Below are positions 22,601 through 35,295 of a stretch of DNA of 64,000 bases, piece by piece (the first letter of the stretch is position 1; the number at the start of each line of letters is the position of its first letter). The notes beneath the pieces are model-generated. The model was given only the letters and a program-made list of their open reading frames with translations. It made no database searches and was not told the DNA's origin. Origin of the DNA: Amblyornis subalaris (Eukaryota > Chordata > Aves > Passeriformes > Ptilonorhynchidae); contig JACAXG010000122.1 of NCBI GenBank assembly GCA_018881555.1, positions 1,770,705 through 1,834,704 on the forward strand, in the 5' to 3' direction. The position numbers and the translations under genes are program-made.

Positions 22601-25600
22601 GTGGTATTACATCACTGGACTTTCATGGTTTGTACCTGACAAAATGTCTATTAATGTATGTTTTAGCAACCCTTTTGTAAAACTGTTTCTCAATAAGAAA
22701 AGGAGTGTTTTTGTTACAAAATTATCATTGTCCTTGTCAAAAAATTCCAGAGCCAGTACAAGTCCTTGGATATATAACTACCAACAACAATTTATCATCT
22801 GGGAAAAATAATATGAGGCTGTGAAATGCAGCTGCATCAGATTTTAATAATCTAAATTTCAGACTTTGAGAAGTCACAGTCTCACAGAGACCCTGTGAGT
22901 GGGGAATAAGGCTGCTACAGGTCAGCAGTGCCAAAGCAGGAGCTGTTTTTTCAGTACACAAACATGTCTCAAACAAAAAAAGAAAAGAGGAGACACTTTA
23001 TTTAAACTTACAGTGTTTTAAAGCTTTTTTTTAATGAAAAAAATGTGAGTTGTGAAAGCAGAGGGCAGGCTACAGTGCCAGACAAAAAAATGGATGAGGG
23101 GTGGTGGAGTTCTACGCAGGAACACAGTAAGAGAGCAGTCTCATGAGCATCAGAGGCTGCAGCTGGTCTTACCCTGCTATGTAGCACAGACTCAACCCCA
23201 CAGCTGCTGTGTAGTTCCTGCTCAAGTTCACATAATGGCTCTGTCTATACCCGCAGATTGCTACAGCACAAGCACTGGCTTTGTACTTAAGTATAAAAAT
23301 GGTGCAAGCACAGTGCTTGTGTAGTAAGAAAAGAGGGAAAAAAAGGGAAAAAAACTAAAAGCAGCAGAAAGCCTTTCTCTCCTTAAAGGGATCAGAGGGA
23401 GCTTAGCATTATAAGCATTGGAATATGATTCGCTGGGTGGACGGGGACATGCTCTCTATAGTTACTATGAAGTGTCTAAAATTATGGTATTTGGGGCATT
23501 CTGCAAGAGGAGAGATTCAAATTGAAGCTCCTGCTCTCAATCACAAAGAGAAAATCTGCCTTTTGATAGTTGCCCAAATAACCATGTTAGAAAGGTGTCT
23601 ACTGGTGCCTTCTTCCCCCTGAGCTTTGCCAGATTTAAGTCAGGGGAAAAATTTCTGTATTTCTGGAATGGAAAAAGATCTCCCAATGTTTACAGGGGAA
23701 ATTACGATCTCTGCTTTAATGTCAGGCTGCTTCAGCTGTCCTCATCCCTCCCACTACACCGTTTGTTCTCTTTAGGTGAACATTTCTCTGGAGAAATACT
23801 ATTTCTCCTGCTCCTTGCACCAGCACACCCAGAATGACCATGATGTTGCAATCACTGTGCCCACGCTGGTGCCTTGCAAATGACCTGTCTGGCTGGACCC
23901 TCAAATTGACAATTAAACATGGCTGGCTATGAGGAACTGCAACAAAGATGGACGGGGAAAAAACAGCACAAAAAGCAGAAGTGGTGCATTCATCTCTTCC
24001 CAAATCCTGTCTGCTTTCTTTTCCTTTTTCTCTTGCACAAGTCATTCTCCTCCTTAGTCATGTTCTTGTGATAGAGTTTCTTTCCAGTGGCCTATCTCCA
24101 AAGTTTCCTTCAGTGATAATGGTCCTTTTCCCTCAAAAATGTCCATATTTTCCAAAAATTACTTCCCTGAGGACCAAAAATACGACTGTCAGACACAACT
24201 TAGCACTGTTTTTCAGCTGTCAATGAGGTGTTCCTCACAAAGCAAGAGAAAGAAAAATTATAATTTCAGTAAACTTGCCTGCTTTTTATTTTCCTTACTG
24301 CTCCTCAGGCCCAAGGGATTTTCTGACATTTGTCATGCTGTAGCGACAGGATTAAGACCACAACTGCATGCTCAAGTCCTCAGGCCCTGCTAGTCGATGT
24401 TTCTGGTACTTTCTAGTGCCTTCATCTGCTTCCTTGTATCACACACTACCACTATTAGAGCAAGCAGATAACTCCACTGAAATCCCACAGGAAGTGCTAT
24501 CCTGTTCTGCCTCCCAGTACTGTTTCGGAGTTGTGGAAAACAGGGTACTGTGGGCTTAGCTGGTGGCCGATTTAAAGCAACAGAAACTACAAAGCTCACA
24601 CCAAGGCTGAGGAGAACTGTACAGGTAACACTGCCTGCTGCAATGACACCACATTCCGGATGCCGGCAGGTTGCTCTACTCACAGTTTCTTTACATGAGT
24701 AAGCCAACAGATGTAGTAGAGATCTGTGATCTCTTGCTGAGAACAAGTATCAGGCATGCAGCCACAGAGTATGCAATATTTTGCTATTTTTTCACAGATA
24801 TAATACCCTTCATTGTAACATTCACACTAATAATTTTCACCAAACAGCTAAAAATAAATAATGCATGAATTCCTACAGAATGGAATATTTCTATTTTACA
24901 CCTACTTTCAAAATATATTGCTCTAATCACAAACACAAAGGTGGCTAAAAAATGCGTGGGAAATACCCCTATATGAACAAGCACCTTATGTAACCTTCTC
25001 ATTCACCAATGTAATGTAAAATCAATCTGTAACATGCTACTGAAAACCAGGCCTTGATGACAGAGTCTACAACATGTGTGGCAGTACCAGCTTTCACAGC
25101 ATGAAAGATAGTTATCGGAAAAGAAAGGAATAGCATTGTCTAAATCAGTGCTCACAATACAAAATTGACAGTCAAACTACAACAGTTCTAGTTTCACGTT
25201 TTCACCAATTCACTCTGTGGCAGTCAGTACAACACCCAACCTCTCTGTTCCTCATGCTTTCTTGCGGCAAAGTGTTTTGGGTTCTCTGGGAAAAAAAGAT
25301 GTATAAAGAACATGTAAGGATTGACAGCTGTGGGAGTAAGATGATCATCTGTATTCAGAAACAGAGACAATGTTTTTCATCCCAGTGAGGTGCATTTAAA
25401 GACAAATAACCCCAACTAAGCAGCAAAGGAAAAATTATAAGAGTTTTGTTGTACAGACGAAAGAAAGAGCATTGGGTACTGACACAGTTTTTCCCAAGTA
25501 CAGAGGAGAAGCAGCAGTTCAAAACAAATAAAGAAGTGAATACAGGAATGCCTAAAAATGTCGTTTGTCCATAACATCTACATTTCTCTTTCTGAAAAGC

Positions 25601-26865
25601 AAAATTAGGTGGTTTAATAATGTTCTTTTTAAACAAACCTCCATATTTGTTTTTAAAAACCTCTGACAAGATATGGTATTTAGCAGTATTTTTCAAAAGG
25701 AGGAACCTATAAATGATTCAAAGGGTTACCAGTGCCTCAGTTGCAGAGAGCAGCCTAAGAAAACATGCACACCCTGACCACCAACATGTATCCAAGTCCC
25801 ATATCAAAAGCACTCAGGCTCTCCTTTCCTTCCCTATAGACACATGCCTCAGACTTCCCTTCCAAAGCAAAACGTACCAGCACTGCCTTGGTGCAAACCC
25901 TAATGTACTTCTGCAACATCTTGGAATCTATTTACCTTATTCTTTTCCTTCTTAATCAGATTTTCTGGTTTGTTTGGGGTTTTTTGTTTGTGTATTTGGT
26001 TGCATTTAGTTGTTTTGGTTTGGTTTTCATTTTTTTTTCCAAGGGAAATGTACACTTTCAAAAAGAAACCTAAAGAATTTAAGGACACTGTCTCTCCCTG
26101 AACCTGACACAGCACTTTTAGAAACTGCAGCTTCAAAATAACACCAGGCCTTCAAATTTGTCTCAGAAGGATACCTATCCGGATGGAAATGCTCAGTCTT
26201 GACATCAACACTGTTTTTTCAAAAAAGCTCAACAATTACACAGAAGGATGCCTCTAATGGGTGTCAGGCCACTTTCTCAATATCTAGTTGGATCTCTAAT
26301 TGTAACTGTGCTTCGCTACTGACACATATGAAAATTGCTGTCTGCAATGCAGCCTTTGACAGCCTGAAATTGCAGAGGTTCTGCCACTTGCTTTCATCTG
26401 CTGATCCTCTGATTGAAAATCTATTGGCGAAGATCATCTTACAAGCAAGTCTCTGAAAACTCTTCCTGTCAAACACCCTAGAAAGATTAACACACATGAG
26501 TCACAGACAGTCTTTTAAGAGTGCCATGGAGAAATGCAAAGGCTAGACAAGCAATGGATTCTGTGATACTGAAAAATATGTTCTTAATTGTGATGGTAGG
26601 TGTCTTAAGAGCCTGTAGGGAACCATGACAAAAGTCAGGTTCAATGACTGGCAGCAGAAGCAGCAGTTTCTTCATGAAATTCCAATGGTAAATGAGGCAG
26701 TCACATTTAGGATGGTGTTCAGAAGCAGTTTGGGACAGTTTGACTCCTCACTGTATTTTTTAAATATGAACCCTCACTAGAATTTTTTCTTGGATCAATC
26801 ATTGTGAAGAATCAGCAAAGTGTTGTTGCTGTCAGATTGCAAGATAGAGATTAAAATTATACCAA
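19690..26865. other. Non-coding stretch, nothing recognised
   Basis: No exon, RNA gene or repeat family recognised. Simple repeats: CAA/AAT-rich run near 19715-19745. The region 25960-26040 is a strand-biased T/G-rich tract (gtttgttt, tttggttttc). If SUSD1 uses the 19.6-kb exon, the part above 19690 is its last intron. Confidence 0.5.
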
Positions 26866-26870
26866 GAGGC
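26866..26870 (+). repeat. Target-site duplication gaggc, left copy
   Basis: gaggc directly precedes the LTR start TGTTGTAGG at 26871 and is repeated exactly at 27887-27891 after the LTR end. Confidence 0.85.
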
Positions 26871-27886
26871 TGTTGTAGGTTTGAAGTTTGACAAATGAAT
26901 TCTTCTCCCATCGGGCAGGGCAACCTGTGGGGGCAGGGAGGGGTTGCCCGGGAACTAATGGGTGATACTTAAGAGACAAAGGAAGTTGCCCGCATGCCCA
27001 CACGTCTCATCACCCAGCTAGGAAAACAAGAGCTGGAAGTTTTGGCCAGGGGGTTATTCCCAGGGGCTGCAGCTTAACCTCCCAAGAGGTGAAAAGACTT
27101 CGAGATTTAGCTGGAGGGGATGGAGGCCAGGCTCAGTCTCTTTTCAGCTCTGGGTTCGGTGAGGACGGTCATCTGTGCAGCGAGTGCCGGTTTATTCCGA
27201 GAACACCGCTATGCTGTGACGTCTCCGCAGGGGTCTTGCCACAGCTCAGGGTACAGAGCTGCGCTGTAACCGGTCACCGTTGGGGTCTGCTCGGCTCTGC
27301 GGGCCCTGTCGCCAGCCTGGGTTTCTGCTGCATGTGGGTCACTGCTGCGGTCTGCTCGTCTCTGCTGTTCCTGCCTCCTTCTGGTCGCTCGGTGAGTGGT
27401 ACTGAGGTCCATCGCTCCCCAGTCGGGCCTGCCTGCCTGCGCTGCTCGCTGCCCACTGCCGAGGTTGGTGCTGAGCCAGGCTGTTGCCCTGTGGGTTCGC
27501 ACCGGCAGCAATCTCCCCTCTCCCTCTCCCTGTCACCGGAGCCGCCATTGCCACGGGGAGAGGTCACCGTGGTCATGCCACAGCGCCCCCTGCAGCCGCG
27601 GGGGAGTCACCGCAGCCTCTCTGCCCCAACAGAGAATGGCCCAACGACAGAGAAAGGACTGTGACTGGTTTGCCTGTACTCTTATTGCTGACATTTGTCT
27701 CTCTTGTTATATATATATATAGATATATAGTCCTAGTAAAGACCTGTTATTCTTTTTTCTCACATCTTTGCCTGAAAGCCCTGTAATTTCAAGGGTACAA
27801 TAATTTGGAGGGAGGAGGGGTGATCTTTTCTATCCCCGGAAGGTTCCCACCTTCCTTGACAGACATCTGTCTTTCAAACCAGGACA
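26871..27886 (+). mobile_element. ERVL-type solo LTR, 1016 bp
   Basis: It begins TGTTGTAGGTTTGA and ends ctttcaaaccaggaca, with canonical TG and CA ends and a perfect 5-bp duplication (gaggc) on both sides. A 5-bp duplication is usual for ERVL (class III) elements, and the terminal sequence resembles avian ERVL LTRs. The middle (27120-27660) is CpG-rich, probably U3/promoter; an R-like region with (ta)n at 27709-27730 and agtaaagacctgttattc follows. The 191-codon open frame inside (27089-27664) is a by-product of GC-rich sequence. No internal retroviral genes remain, so LTR-LTR recombination is inferred. Confidence 0.85.
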
Positions 27887-27891
27887 GAGGC
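27887..27891 (+). repeat. Target-site duplication gaggc, right copy
   Basis: Exact repeat of 26866-26870 immediately after the LTR end ...aggaca. Confidence 0.85.
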
Positions 27892-29849
27892 ACTTCATTA
27901 TCTTTCTCTGATGTTCCTGCTGCTGGACAGAAAGTTCAAATTTTAAAGTATGTCCACGCACCTTTTCTGCCTTGATTTGAAATGTGAACGGTGCAAAAGA
28001 GCAAATGTCACAGCAAGCACATTTGAATTCCTTAGGCTGGAAGACCTTTTAATTAGAATATATTTCCTAGGGGTTTAACTGATTTTATTTTTTCCTCCAC
28101 AAAAAAAGAGTCATCCCTCCCTCCCGCCTCCAAAGAGGAAATAAAATACAATCACATACTCCCACAGGATGTTGACTCCATTGGGAAAATGACAAAGGGA
28201 AATTAATGTAACTTATAATATAGGAGAAAATTAATACAAGATAAAAAAGGTAACAAAGTGAAAGACAAACAATGGTATGTTTGCTCAAGCAAAGGGAGGA
28301 ATGAGAATAATGTCTATTGGTTTTGAAAGCTGCTTTTATACTTTGAAAAACAAGGACTGATTATAGTGATTTGCACAAGGGGAAGGCAGGAAAGGAAACT
28401 GCTGCTTCTGCAGTTTCGAGACTTGTATTTGTTGTCTGTGATTTCCCAGCAGCTGGTAGTCAGATTTCTACAGCTGTGAGAAAGGCTAAGACTGAAATGA
28501 ATATTTCCCCTAGATACTTAAAAATCAGCACATTTTTGCGAAAGTCAGGCAACAGCAAATTTAGCATATAAACTACAAGCTGTGAAAACAGTAATAAATT
28601 CCTGCTAACACACACAAGGACCTTTAATCAGCAGCCTCTAATACAGAGCATGTCAGACATAGGTACCTTCATTCAGCACAGTTTTTTCAAAGAACATAAA
28701 TGGGTAAGAGCGTGAATGTGGTGTAAAGAGAATGGTTTTAGAGGTCATCTTTGAAAGCCCACTGTAAATGTCTGAGGCTCAAAGGCTTTTGTTAACTGAA
28801 TGAATCTAAACATTTTCTTGATTTACACGTAAAATCTTCTACACTGCTCAGTTCATCTATGCACACCTGCATAAGCCTGTTTCCTCTCTTCATATGAACA
28901 CCGAGGTTTGGCTTGTAAACCCTGTCTAAGCATTGCATGTTCCCTAGATATCGTTTGTGCTGTGTCCACGTTTCTCAGAAGACCAATCCTGGGAAAACAC
29001 ATTCCTTAGGGAAGCCTGAGTCTCCTTTTGCTTACATGTCATCATTCTGGGCCAGCAACTATTGGATAAGACCTGTTTATGGAAAGATTGCACTTGTTTT
29101 AATTTTTTTCCTCTTCAATACAGAGATGAGTTCAGAGAATGTCACTGGTCTGTCACAGTTCTGTGATTCTCTATGGCAGCCGCCTCCAGCTCCACTGCTT
29201 TTCTGATTCTCATAACAGGTTTTAAGAATTAAGAGACTGCAAATCAGTACTGAAAAAATCATTGCTCTATAATTCTTTAGATTGGTCTGCAAAGAACAGT
29301 CTGCAGGGATGCTGAAAGAGTTTAGATAACAAACAGATCTATGAACACTGGGTTCAATCAAGCCTAGTTTTCCTTGGATTTGTATCTTGTTACTGACCTG
29401 AATTCCTAATAGAACTTGAGTAGTGCTGTTAAGTGAACTCAGCTCTTAGAAGGCACAGGAGACTAATCACATACTAAGCAGTAAAAGATTTGCATTGCTG
29501 TTTGCATGCAAGAGACAGAGAGAATTGACTGTGCAATGGATTCTACTGTATTGCATGTTTCCTAAAGCTTAGGCAAAACATCATTTACTAGTGCAGTGGA
29601 TTCTTTGGGGTCTGACAAGAGGAGAGGCTGGATTCTTGCCCTTCTCAACTGCCTGCTTTCAACAAACTCAGATTATGACAATTTTGTGATTCTTGTTGCT
29701 CTTGATTGTGCCTATAGGCAGAGACATTATTATGGGAGACAAAGTTTGTAACAGGGTCGTTTCTCTAGAAAACATAAAACTGTGAGACAGTTACTTACAA
29801 TAAGTGGTGCAGAAGCAACATTTGGACACACTGATTCCAGGCTTACAAA
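27892..29849. other. Non-coding stretch, nothing recognised
   Basis: AT-rich sequence with no recognised repeat, exon or RNA. Confidence 0.5.
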
Positions 29850-30215
29850 TGAGGGCAGTGGGGGTCAGCAGAGGGGGTGGTGTTGATCTCCTCTCTCTGG
29901 TGACCAGCAACACCAGAAAGAAACGGGATGGGACATAAGGAAAGAAATGGGACATAAAGAAATGGAATGAAGCTGCATCAGGGGAAGTTTCAGTTGGACA
30001 TTGGGCAAAAGATTCTTCACTGAGAAGGTGATCTAGCCTGCAATAGGCCCCTAGAGAAGTGGTCACAGCACCAAGCCTATCTGAGTTCAAGAAGCTCTTG
30101 GACACAGTCATATGGTTTAGTTTTAGGTAGTCCTGTGAGAAGCAGGGAGTTGGACTTAATGATCCTTATGGGTCCCTTCCAATTTGAGATATTCTATGAT
30201 TCTATCGTTCTAAAT
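29850..30215 (+). mobile_element. CR1 LINE 3' end
   Basis: The order gatctcctctctctggtgacc ... cagttggacattgggcaaaagattcttcactgagaaggtg ... gacttaatgatccttatgggtcccttccaa ... attctatgattctat follows the CR1 C-terminal RT/3' UTR and ends in the diagnostic octamer-like tail (30189-30205). It is 5'-truncated, as is usual for CR1, and too short to encode protein. Confidence 0.92.
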
Positions 30216-30338
30216 CTGGACTCACATGCCACTCAAAAGAAAGCATACTTTAAAAATGGAAAGGGATATAGAAGTGAAGTTCAGTGTTAAGTGTTCCAAG
30301 TTCTTAATGACTGCTGAGACAAGATTTTTAAAAGGGAC

Positions 30339-31069
30339 TGTGCTGGTTTGAATGTGAACCAGCAGGGGAAATTAACCCCACACAAAATAACTCGAGAGAT
30401 TTAGGTCAGAATTACAATTTTAATAGAAAGGTTATAATAAATGCAGTGATACAGAAGAACACGGGCTTAAACTGGCAGAGCCACAGTACAACCTGGCAGT
30501 GGTTGCAGTCCTGTTGAAAGCAGTAGTCCCAAAGGAAGGCCTGGTCCGCTGAATATCCGGTGGTGGTGGTCCAGAGTCCTCTGGGTTTCCAGTCGTCTGG
30601 TTTTCCAGTGGTCTGGTAGTCCAGTGACCTCTCCCTCCCAAAACCTACTTTTATGTCGTGTTTCTTGGCTGGTACTTCCCCTAGGGGCGGGGATTTCCAC
30701 AATGGAAAGGGATGTTCCCAATTTTTATTGGTTGGTGTGTATCTGGTTTGGTAATGAGCTCACATGAGCTGAGTCTTTGGGGAGCAAATGGTTTCTGGCA
30801 TTCTACTCGTTGGTGTTTATCCGATTCGGTAATGGGCCATTAACTGAGATAATCAACTCAGGATGGGTGGTGCAATGGGCCATTAGCTGAGATAATCCAC
30901 TCAGGATGGGTGGTACTTGCTGTCGGCCAGAATGGTTATCTCAGTTGAGATAAGGAGTGCCACCCCACCTCACATGAGCACCGGGAGTCTCAGGGACCAA
31001 ACAACCCAGTTTATTGAGAAAATATGTGGGCCGTGATAGAATACATCCTTTTATGGTTAACCCAGGACA
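30339..31069 (-). mobile_element. ERVL-type solo LTR, family shared with 42097
   Basis: On the minus strand it starts TGTCCTGGGTTAACCAT (31069) and ends ccagcaggggaaat...ggtttgaatgtgaaccagcaca-type sequence at 30339, with a TG/CA frame. It shares start, end and several internal blocks (gagataa.c..tctggccgacag; ctcagctaatggcccatt; attttgacctaaatctc-like; ttttggg.. ggga) with the plus-strand LTR at 42097-42806. The flanks (gggac and aagtc) do not form a clear target duplication. A promoter-like pyrimidine/purine minisatellite lies at 30560-30640. Confidence 0.8.
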
Positions 31070-31801
31070 AAGTCTTAAAGAAATTAAAAATCAGCACCTG
31101 ATATTCAGACAGTTGAGAAATAGTAACTCTTTTAGATATTGCAGTTTCCACACACTGTACCAAAGCACTTCAAACCATTTTCACCATGCCTTTATTCCTA
31201 TAATGAAGAATATCCTGACTGCAGCAGTTTTACCCATACAGAGAAAGCATTTTAGGATATGACTAAACACAGGAAGTAATTAGTCAATACTTAAAACAGA
31301 CTTGCAAGGAAAATATCTGGGAAGAGAAAGTCCAAGTACCAGATTAAATGCCTGGAGGCAGAAGTATTTTACTATCATACTGCTTTACTATTATCTGCTG
31401 GGACATGATTGTACAAAACCAAGTGACATCTAAATGGCATTAAACTGGATTGCTTCTCATATTAACTTAGTATTCTTGCCTGCTGATACTCTACCAAGTG
31501 TTTTGCATTCATGACTCATGTGATTACAAAATCACTGGCATTTAAGTCTTACTTTGTCACCTTAAATGCAGCCCCTTTTCAATGCACGAGCTCTGCCTTT
31601 TTCTTTGGAGGGTGAACCTGGGCGAAGCTACAACTGCTGCTTGCAATGTCATATTATTGATAAAGAAATACTTGTTGCACCTTGTAAAAGATGGCATGGC
31701 TTTTCATTGCTAAATGCCCAAAGCCACTACATGAAAATATGTTCAAACAGATTGGTTTCTTTGGAAACTATTAATCAGTCCTACTGTGGTAATTGTCAGG
31801 T
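31070..31801. other. Non-coding stretch, nothing recognised
   Basis: AT-rich unique sequence without exon or repeat signature. Confidence 0.5.
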
Positions 31802-33330
31802 TGTGCAATGAAAAAAGGAAATAGGGCAGATCAACAGGACCCTAAACTAACTCCAACAGTCCTATTTAATCCCAAAGGCTTTTGGACAGGTGGCATAGGT
31901 TGACCCAGTGCGGAACAAATCTGATTGGTTAAAACAGGTGATGGACAGTTGTATAAGCCACTTGATTTCAGGACACACCTCTGTGGAAAGAACGTTATTA
32001 GAAACCCGTCCAGGAAGTAACTTCACTTGTTCCCTGCTGCACCCACGAGCAGCAGAGGCCACTCCCCCCCTCTCTCCCCGGGCCAGGGGCCCACAGCCCA
32101 GGGAGTCCAGCGGGGGGCCCCGGCCTCACACCCGCCAGTCCCAGAACCATGGACCTGAGAGAAGCTGGCCTATTGCCATCTGGACCGAGGCCAAGCAGAA
32201 AGCCAAGCTGAGCCAAGCAGAAGCCGAGAGAAGCCGAGATTTGTGGGAGAAAAAAACCCCCCTTCGGAGCTGGATGGGTAAGATCAAAGGGTGACCTTGC
32301 TGCTGCGGAGATAAGACAAGTTGCAGTGAATTAATTAGCAGCTAATAAGACTTCTGCAAAATTGGGTAGCTGCCAGTGCAGAAATGCAGTTTGGGGGGGG
32401 GAGAGCCTTGGGCCTGGGAAGAGAGCCTCATACAGACTAGAGACGCAGCTGTACAGCTGAATTATCTGATGGGAGCATGTAAATTGTTACAAATACTTCT
32501 GTAGGCATTTTCTGCAAATATTAACCTCTTCTCTAAGCCAGAGAGAAAGGAAAGCAAATCATGTGAAAAACTGATATGGCAACCAGCAGCCTAACGGAAG
32601 AGAAGATGGAAGTGCCAGAGGAGGAGCCATTTTTACCAGCATTGGGATTTCACCTTTCTGTGAGCTGTGTGATCTGGAATAGTGCCAAACTAAGTTTCTC
32701 TGTAATTCACAATGGGGCAATTTGAAATTCACAGCCTAAGATAAGAACATTTTATGTTGTGAGCAGATGAAGTTTGCAGCCTTTGGAGATTATAAGTAAA
32801 AGCAGGAGACTGTACTACTGGTGCCTTTAGGCTGGGATGACTTATTCTTAAATGCTTAACCTCATCAGACTTTTCTTGTGACCTACAAACTGCCAAGAGT
32901 ATTGTGGGAGAGAGGATACATCACTGCAACACCTGGGCGGGCTGTGGTGTTTTCCTGAAGGGTTGGGACCACGCTGAAGACACTCTGTAGGGAGTTGTCT
33001 TCTGTGGGATGGATCCCACTGCACAACAGAAAGAACTTTTCATCCCATAAAGTGGCAATAAGAACTCTTAATCAAAAGATCAAAATCTCATGTTTATGTC
33101 CTTTGCGTGATCAGTCAGAAAGATTGGGATGTATTGGGAAGAGAATGATATTTGTATATTATGCCTTAATATTTTTATTATTTTTCATTCTTTCTATTCT
33201 TAGTAGTAGTTACTGAATAAAATTATTTAATCATTTTTTCAAGCTTGTAGCCTGTTTCTGCTGTTTTATATCCTCTGAAGAATATAGCATGGGGGTCTGG
33301 GGCCTGCCCTCAGGCTAACCCTTGACAACA
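31802..33330 (+). mobile_element. LTR-like element, copy B
   Basis: The right part matches copy A (4240-5518) in order and motifs: ctctgtaattcaca, a ggctgggatgacttattct...ttcttgtgaccta...aaactgcc block, aataaaattatttaatc, and caagcttgtagcctgttt (33219-33260). The sequence ends ...cccttgacaaca. A CpG-rich, highly G/C-biased part at 32040-32240 corresponds to the U3-like part of copy A. The flank caggt at 31797-31801 is repeated at 33329-33333, which would make the element 31802-33328. The end would then be AA rather than CA, so I treat this boundary as tentative. Confidence 0.55.
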
Positions 33331-33997
33331 GGTTAAAAGCAAAGTCTTTCAAGAGTGAATACACACACAAAAATGTATAGAATTGTATCTTCAAACAACA
33401 AAGGGAATCTCCCAAAGGCAATGTGCAGCTGGACATTCCCACCTACCCACTGACCTCCTGTGTAGACAAACAATAGTACTGCTGAAGAGTCTTTGGATAC
33501 TGCTGTGGTCATACCCAGAAACATTCTTACAGCTCCTGTTTCAATCTTCTTGCAAAAATGCACAAGGTATTCCCCCCTCTCTTTCTGTCTTGAGTTAAAA
33601 CATAACACCAGATTCTAAACTAATCTAAATATATGTATCATTGCAGTAAATTTAGAAATAACAATGTTAAATGGCACAGGGTGGTAATGTGGGTAGTTCC
33701 ATAATTTCAAGAGAATTTCATGAAAATCTGGGGGAGAAAGATGAACTCCTCAGTATACCTGGATCTAGGCCCAGTTTTGAACCTGTTTTATAATAATAAA
33801 AATGAGCATCTGGAAGAATAAAGCCATGAAGAGTAATATAATTAAGGTAGAACTTAGCAGAACTGGAAGAAGTCAGCCACAAACCACTCAAATCATCATA
33901 CTGAAACATGCTACTTAATCATGTAATATTATTCATTTGCCAGTAGGAGATTGGTATACTGTAAAAATGCAGAACTGCTGTTGAAGCAGTGATTTCA
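33331..33997. other. Non-coding stretch, nothing recognised
   Basis: AT-rich unique sequence between the LTR-like element and the CR1. Confidence 0.5.
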
Positions 33998-35295
33998 TAG
34001 AAACACAGAATCACAGAATATACTGAGTGGAAGGGACCCTCAAGGATCATCGAGTCCAATTCCCAGCCCTGCACAGCACCATCCCCAAGAGTCACACCAT
34101 GAGCCCAAGAGTATTTTCCAAATGCTTCTTGAACTCTGTCAGGCTGGTGCTGTAACCACTTCTCTGGGAAGCCTGTTCCAGTGCCCAAACACCCTCTGGG
34201 TGAAGAACTTTTTTCTAATACTCAACCTAAACCTCCCCTGACACAACTTCGGGCCATTCCCTCAGGTCCTGTCACTGGGCGCTACAGAGAAGAGATCAGT
34301 GCCTGCCCTTCCATTTCCCCTCACGAGGAAGCTGTAACTGCAATGAGGTATCCCCTCAGTCTCCTCTCCTCCAGGCTGAACAGGTGTACAGTCCATCACT
34401 TTCCCTTGTTGAACTTCATATGGTTGGTGCTTGGCCAGTCCTCTAATTTGTTGAGATCTCTCTGCAGGGCCTCTCTGCCCTCGAGGAGTCAGCAGCTCCT
34501 CCCAGTTTAGTATCATCTGTGAGCTTGTTTAGTATTCCTTCCAGTCCTGTGTCAAAGATATTTATGAAAATGTTGGAGAGCACAGGGCCAAGGATGGAGC
34601 CCTGTGGAACCCCACCAGTGACAGGTCACCAGTCTGATATCACATATTCACTGTAACCCTTTGTGCCCAACCTGTGAGCCAGTTGCTCACCCATCACGTG
34701 ATGTGTTTATCCAGCCATGTGCTGGACAACTGGTCCAGAAGGATCCTGGGAGAGAAAGCATCAAAAGCTTTACTGAAATTCAAAAAGATTACATCAGCTG
34801 GTTTCCCTCAATTCGCTCAGTGCGTTACCTTGTCATAAAAGAAAACCAGATTTGACAAGCAGGACTTTCCCCTCATGAAGCCGTGCTGGATGTGGCCAAT
34901 GACTGCATTGTTCTTCAGGTGTTTTTCAATACTTCCCAGAATAATCTTCTCCACATTACCAGGCACTGAAGTGAGACTGACAGTCTTGTAGTTTCTGGGG
35001 TCCTCTTTCTTGCCCTTCTTGAAAACAGGGACAACGTTCACCAGCTTCCAGTCAGCTGAGACGGCTCCATATTCCCAAGATCTCTCAAAAATCGAGATGG
35101 GTTTTGTGATGACATCACCAAGCTGCTCTTTGAGGACTCTTGGATGAATTCCATCAGGCCCCACAGAGTTATGGATATTCAACTGGAGAGGCAGATCCCA
35201 CATAATTTCAGGGTTGACTGGGAATTGATCATTCTTGCAGTCATGGTCCTCCAGCTCAGGGCACTGAGACCCCCGTAGTTCGTCATCCACGTTGA
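33998..35295 (-). mobile_element. CR1 LINE, 5'-truncated, with RT sequence and internal deletion
   Basis: On the minus strand the element runs from 35295 to its 3' tail at 33998 (plus: catagaaacacagaatcacag). The RT part reads N-S-V-G-P-D-G-I-H-P-R-V-L-K-E (from about 35170), F-S-K-A-F-D-like and V-G-F/V-P-Q-G-S-like motifs, then L-T-D-D-T-K-L-G at about 34500 where the family has the F/Y-A-D-D catalytic box. After F-N-K-G-K (about 34405) it jumps to the C-terminal T-G-P-E-G-M-A-R part, so about 0.4 kb encoding the RT thumb region is missing. CR1 is an autonomous retrotransposon; this copy is dead (stops, deletion, 5' truncation). Confidence 0.9.
34817..35290 (-). pseudogene. CR1 reverse transcriptase fragment
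   Basis: 157-codon open segment with N-S-V-G-P-D-G-I-H-P, W-K-L-V-N-V-V-P-V-F-K-K-G, P-R-N-Y-K-T-V-S-L-T-S and I-Q-H-G-F-M-R-G-K-S-C-L-S-N-L, which are conserved blocks of the CR1/Jockey-clade RT fingers and palm start. It is a fragment of the CR1 element around it, not a gene. Confidence 0.9.

Noticed and set aside
27089..27664. 191-codon plus-strand open frame
   Set aside because: It lies wholly inside the CpG-rich part of a solo LTR with a perfect target duplication; several overlapping frames are open on both strands, as expected of GC-rich DNA.
34181..34510. 109-codon plus-strand open frame
   Set aside because: It is antisense to the CR1 element at 33998-35295.
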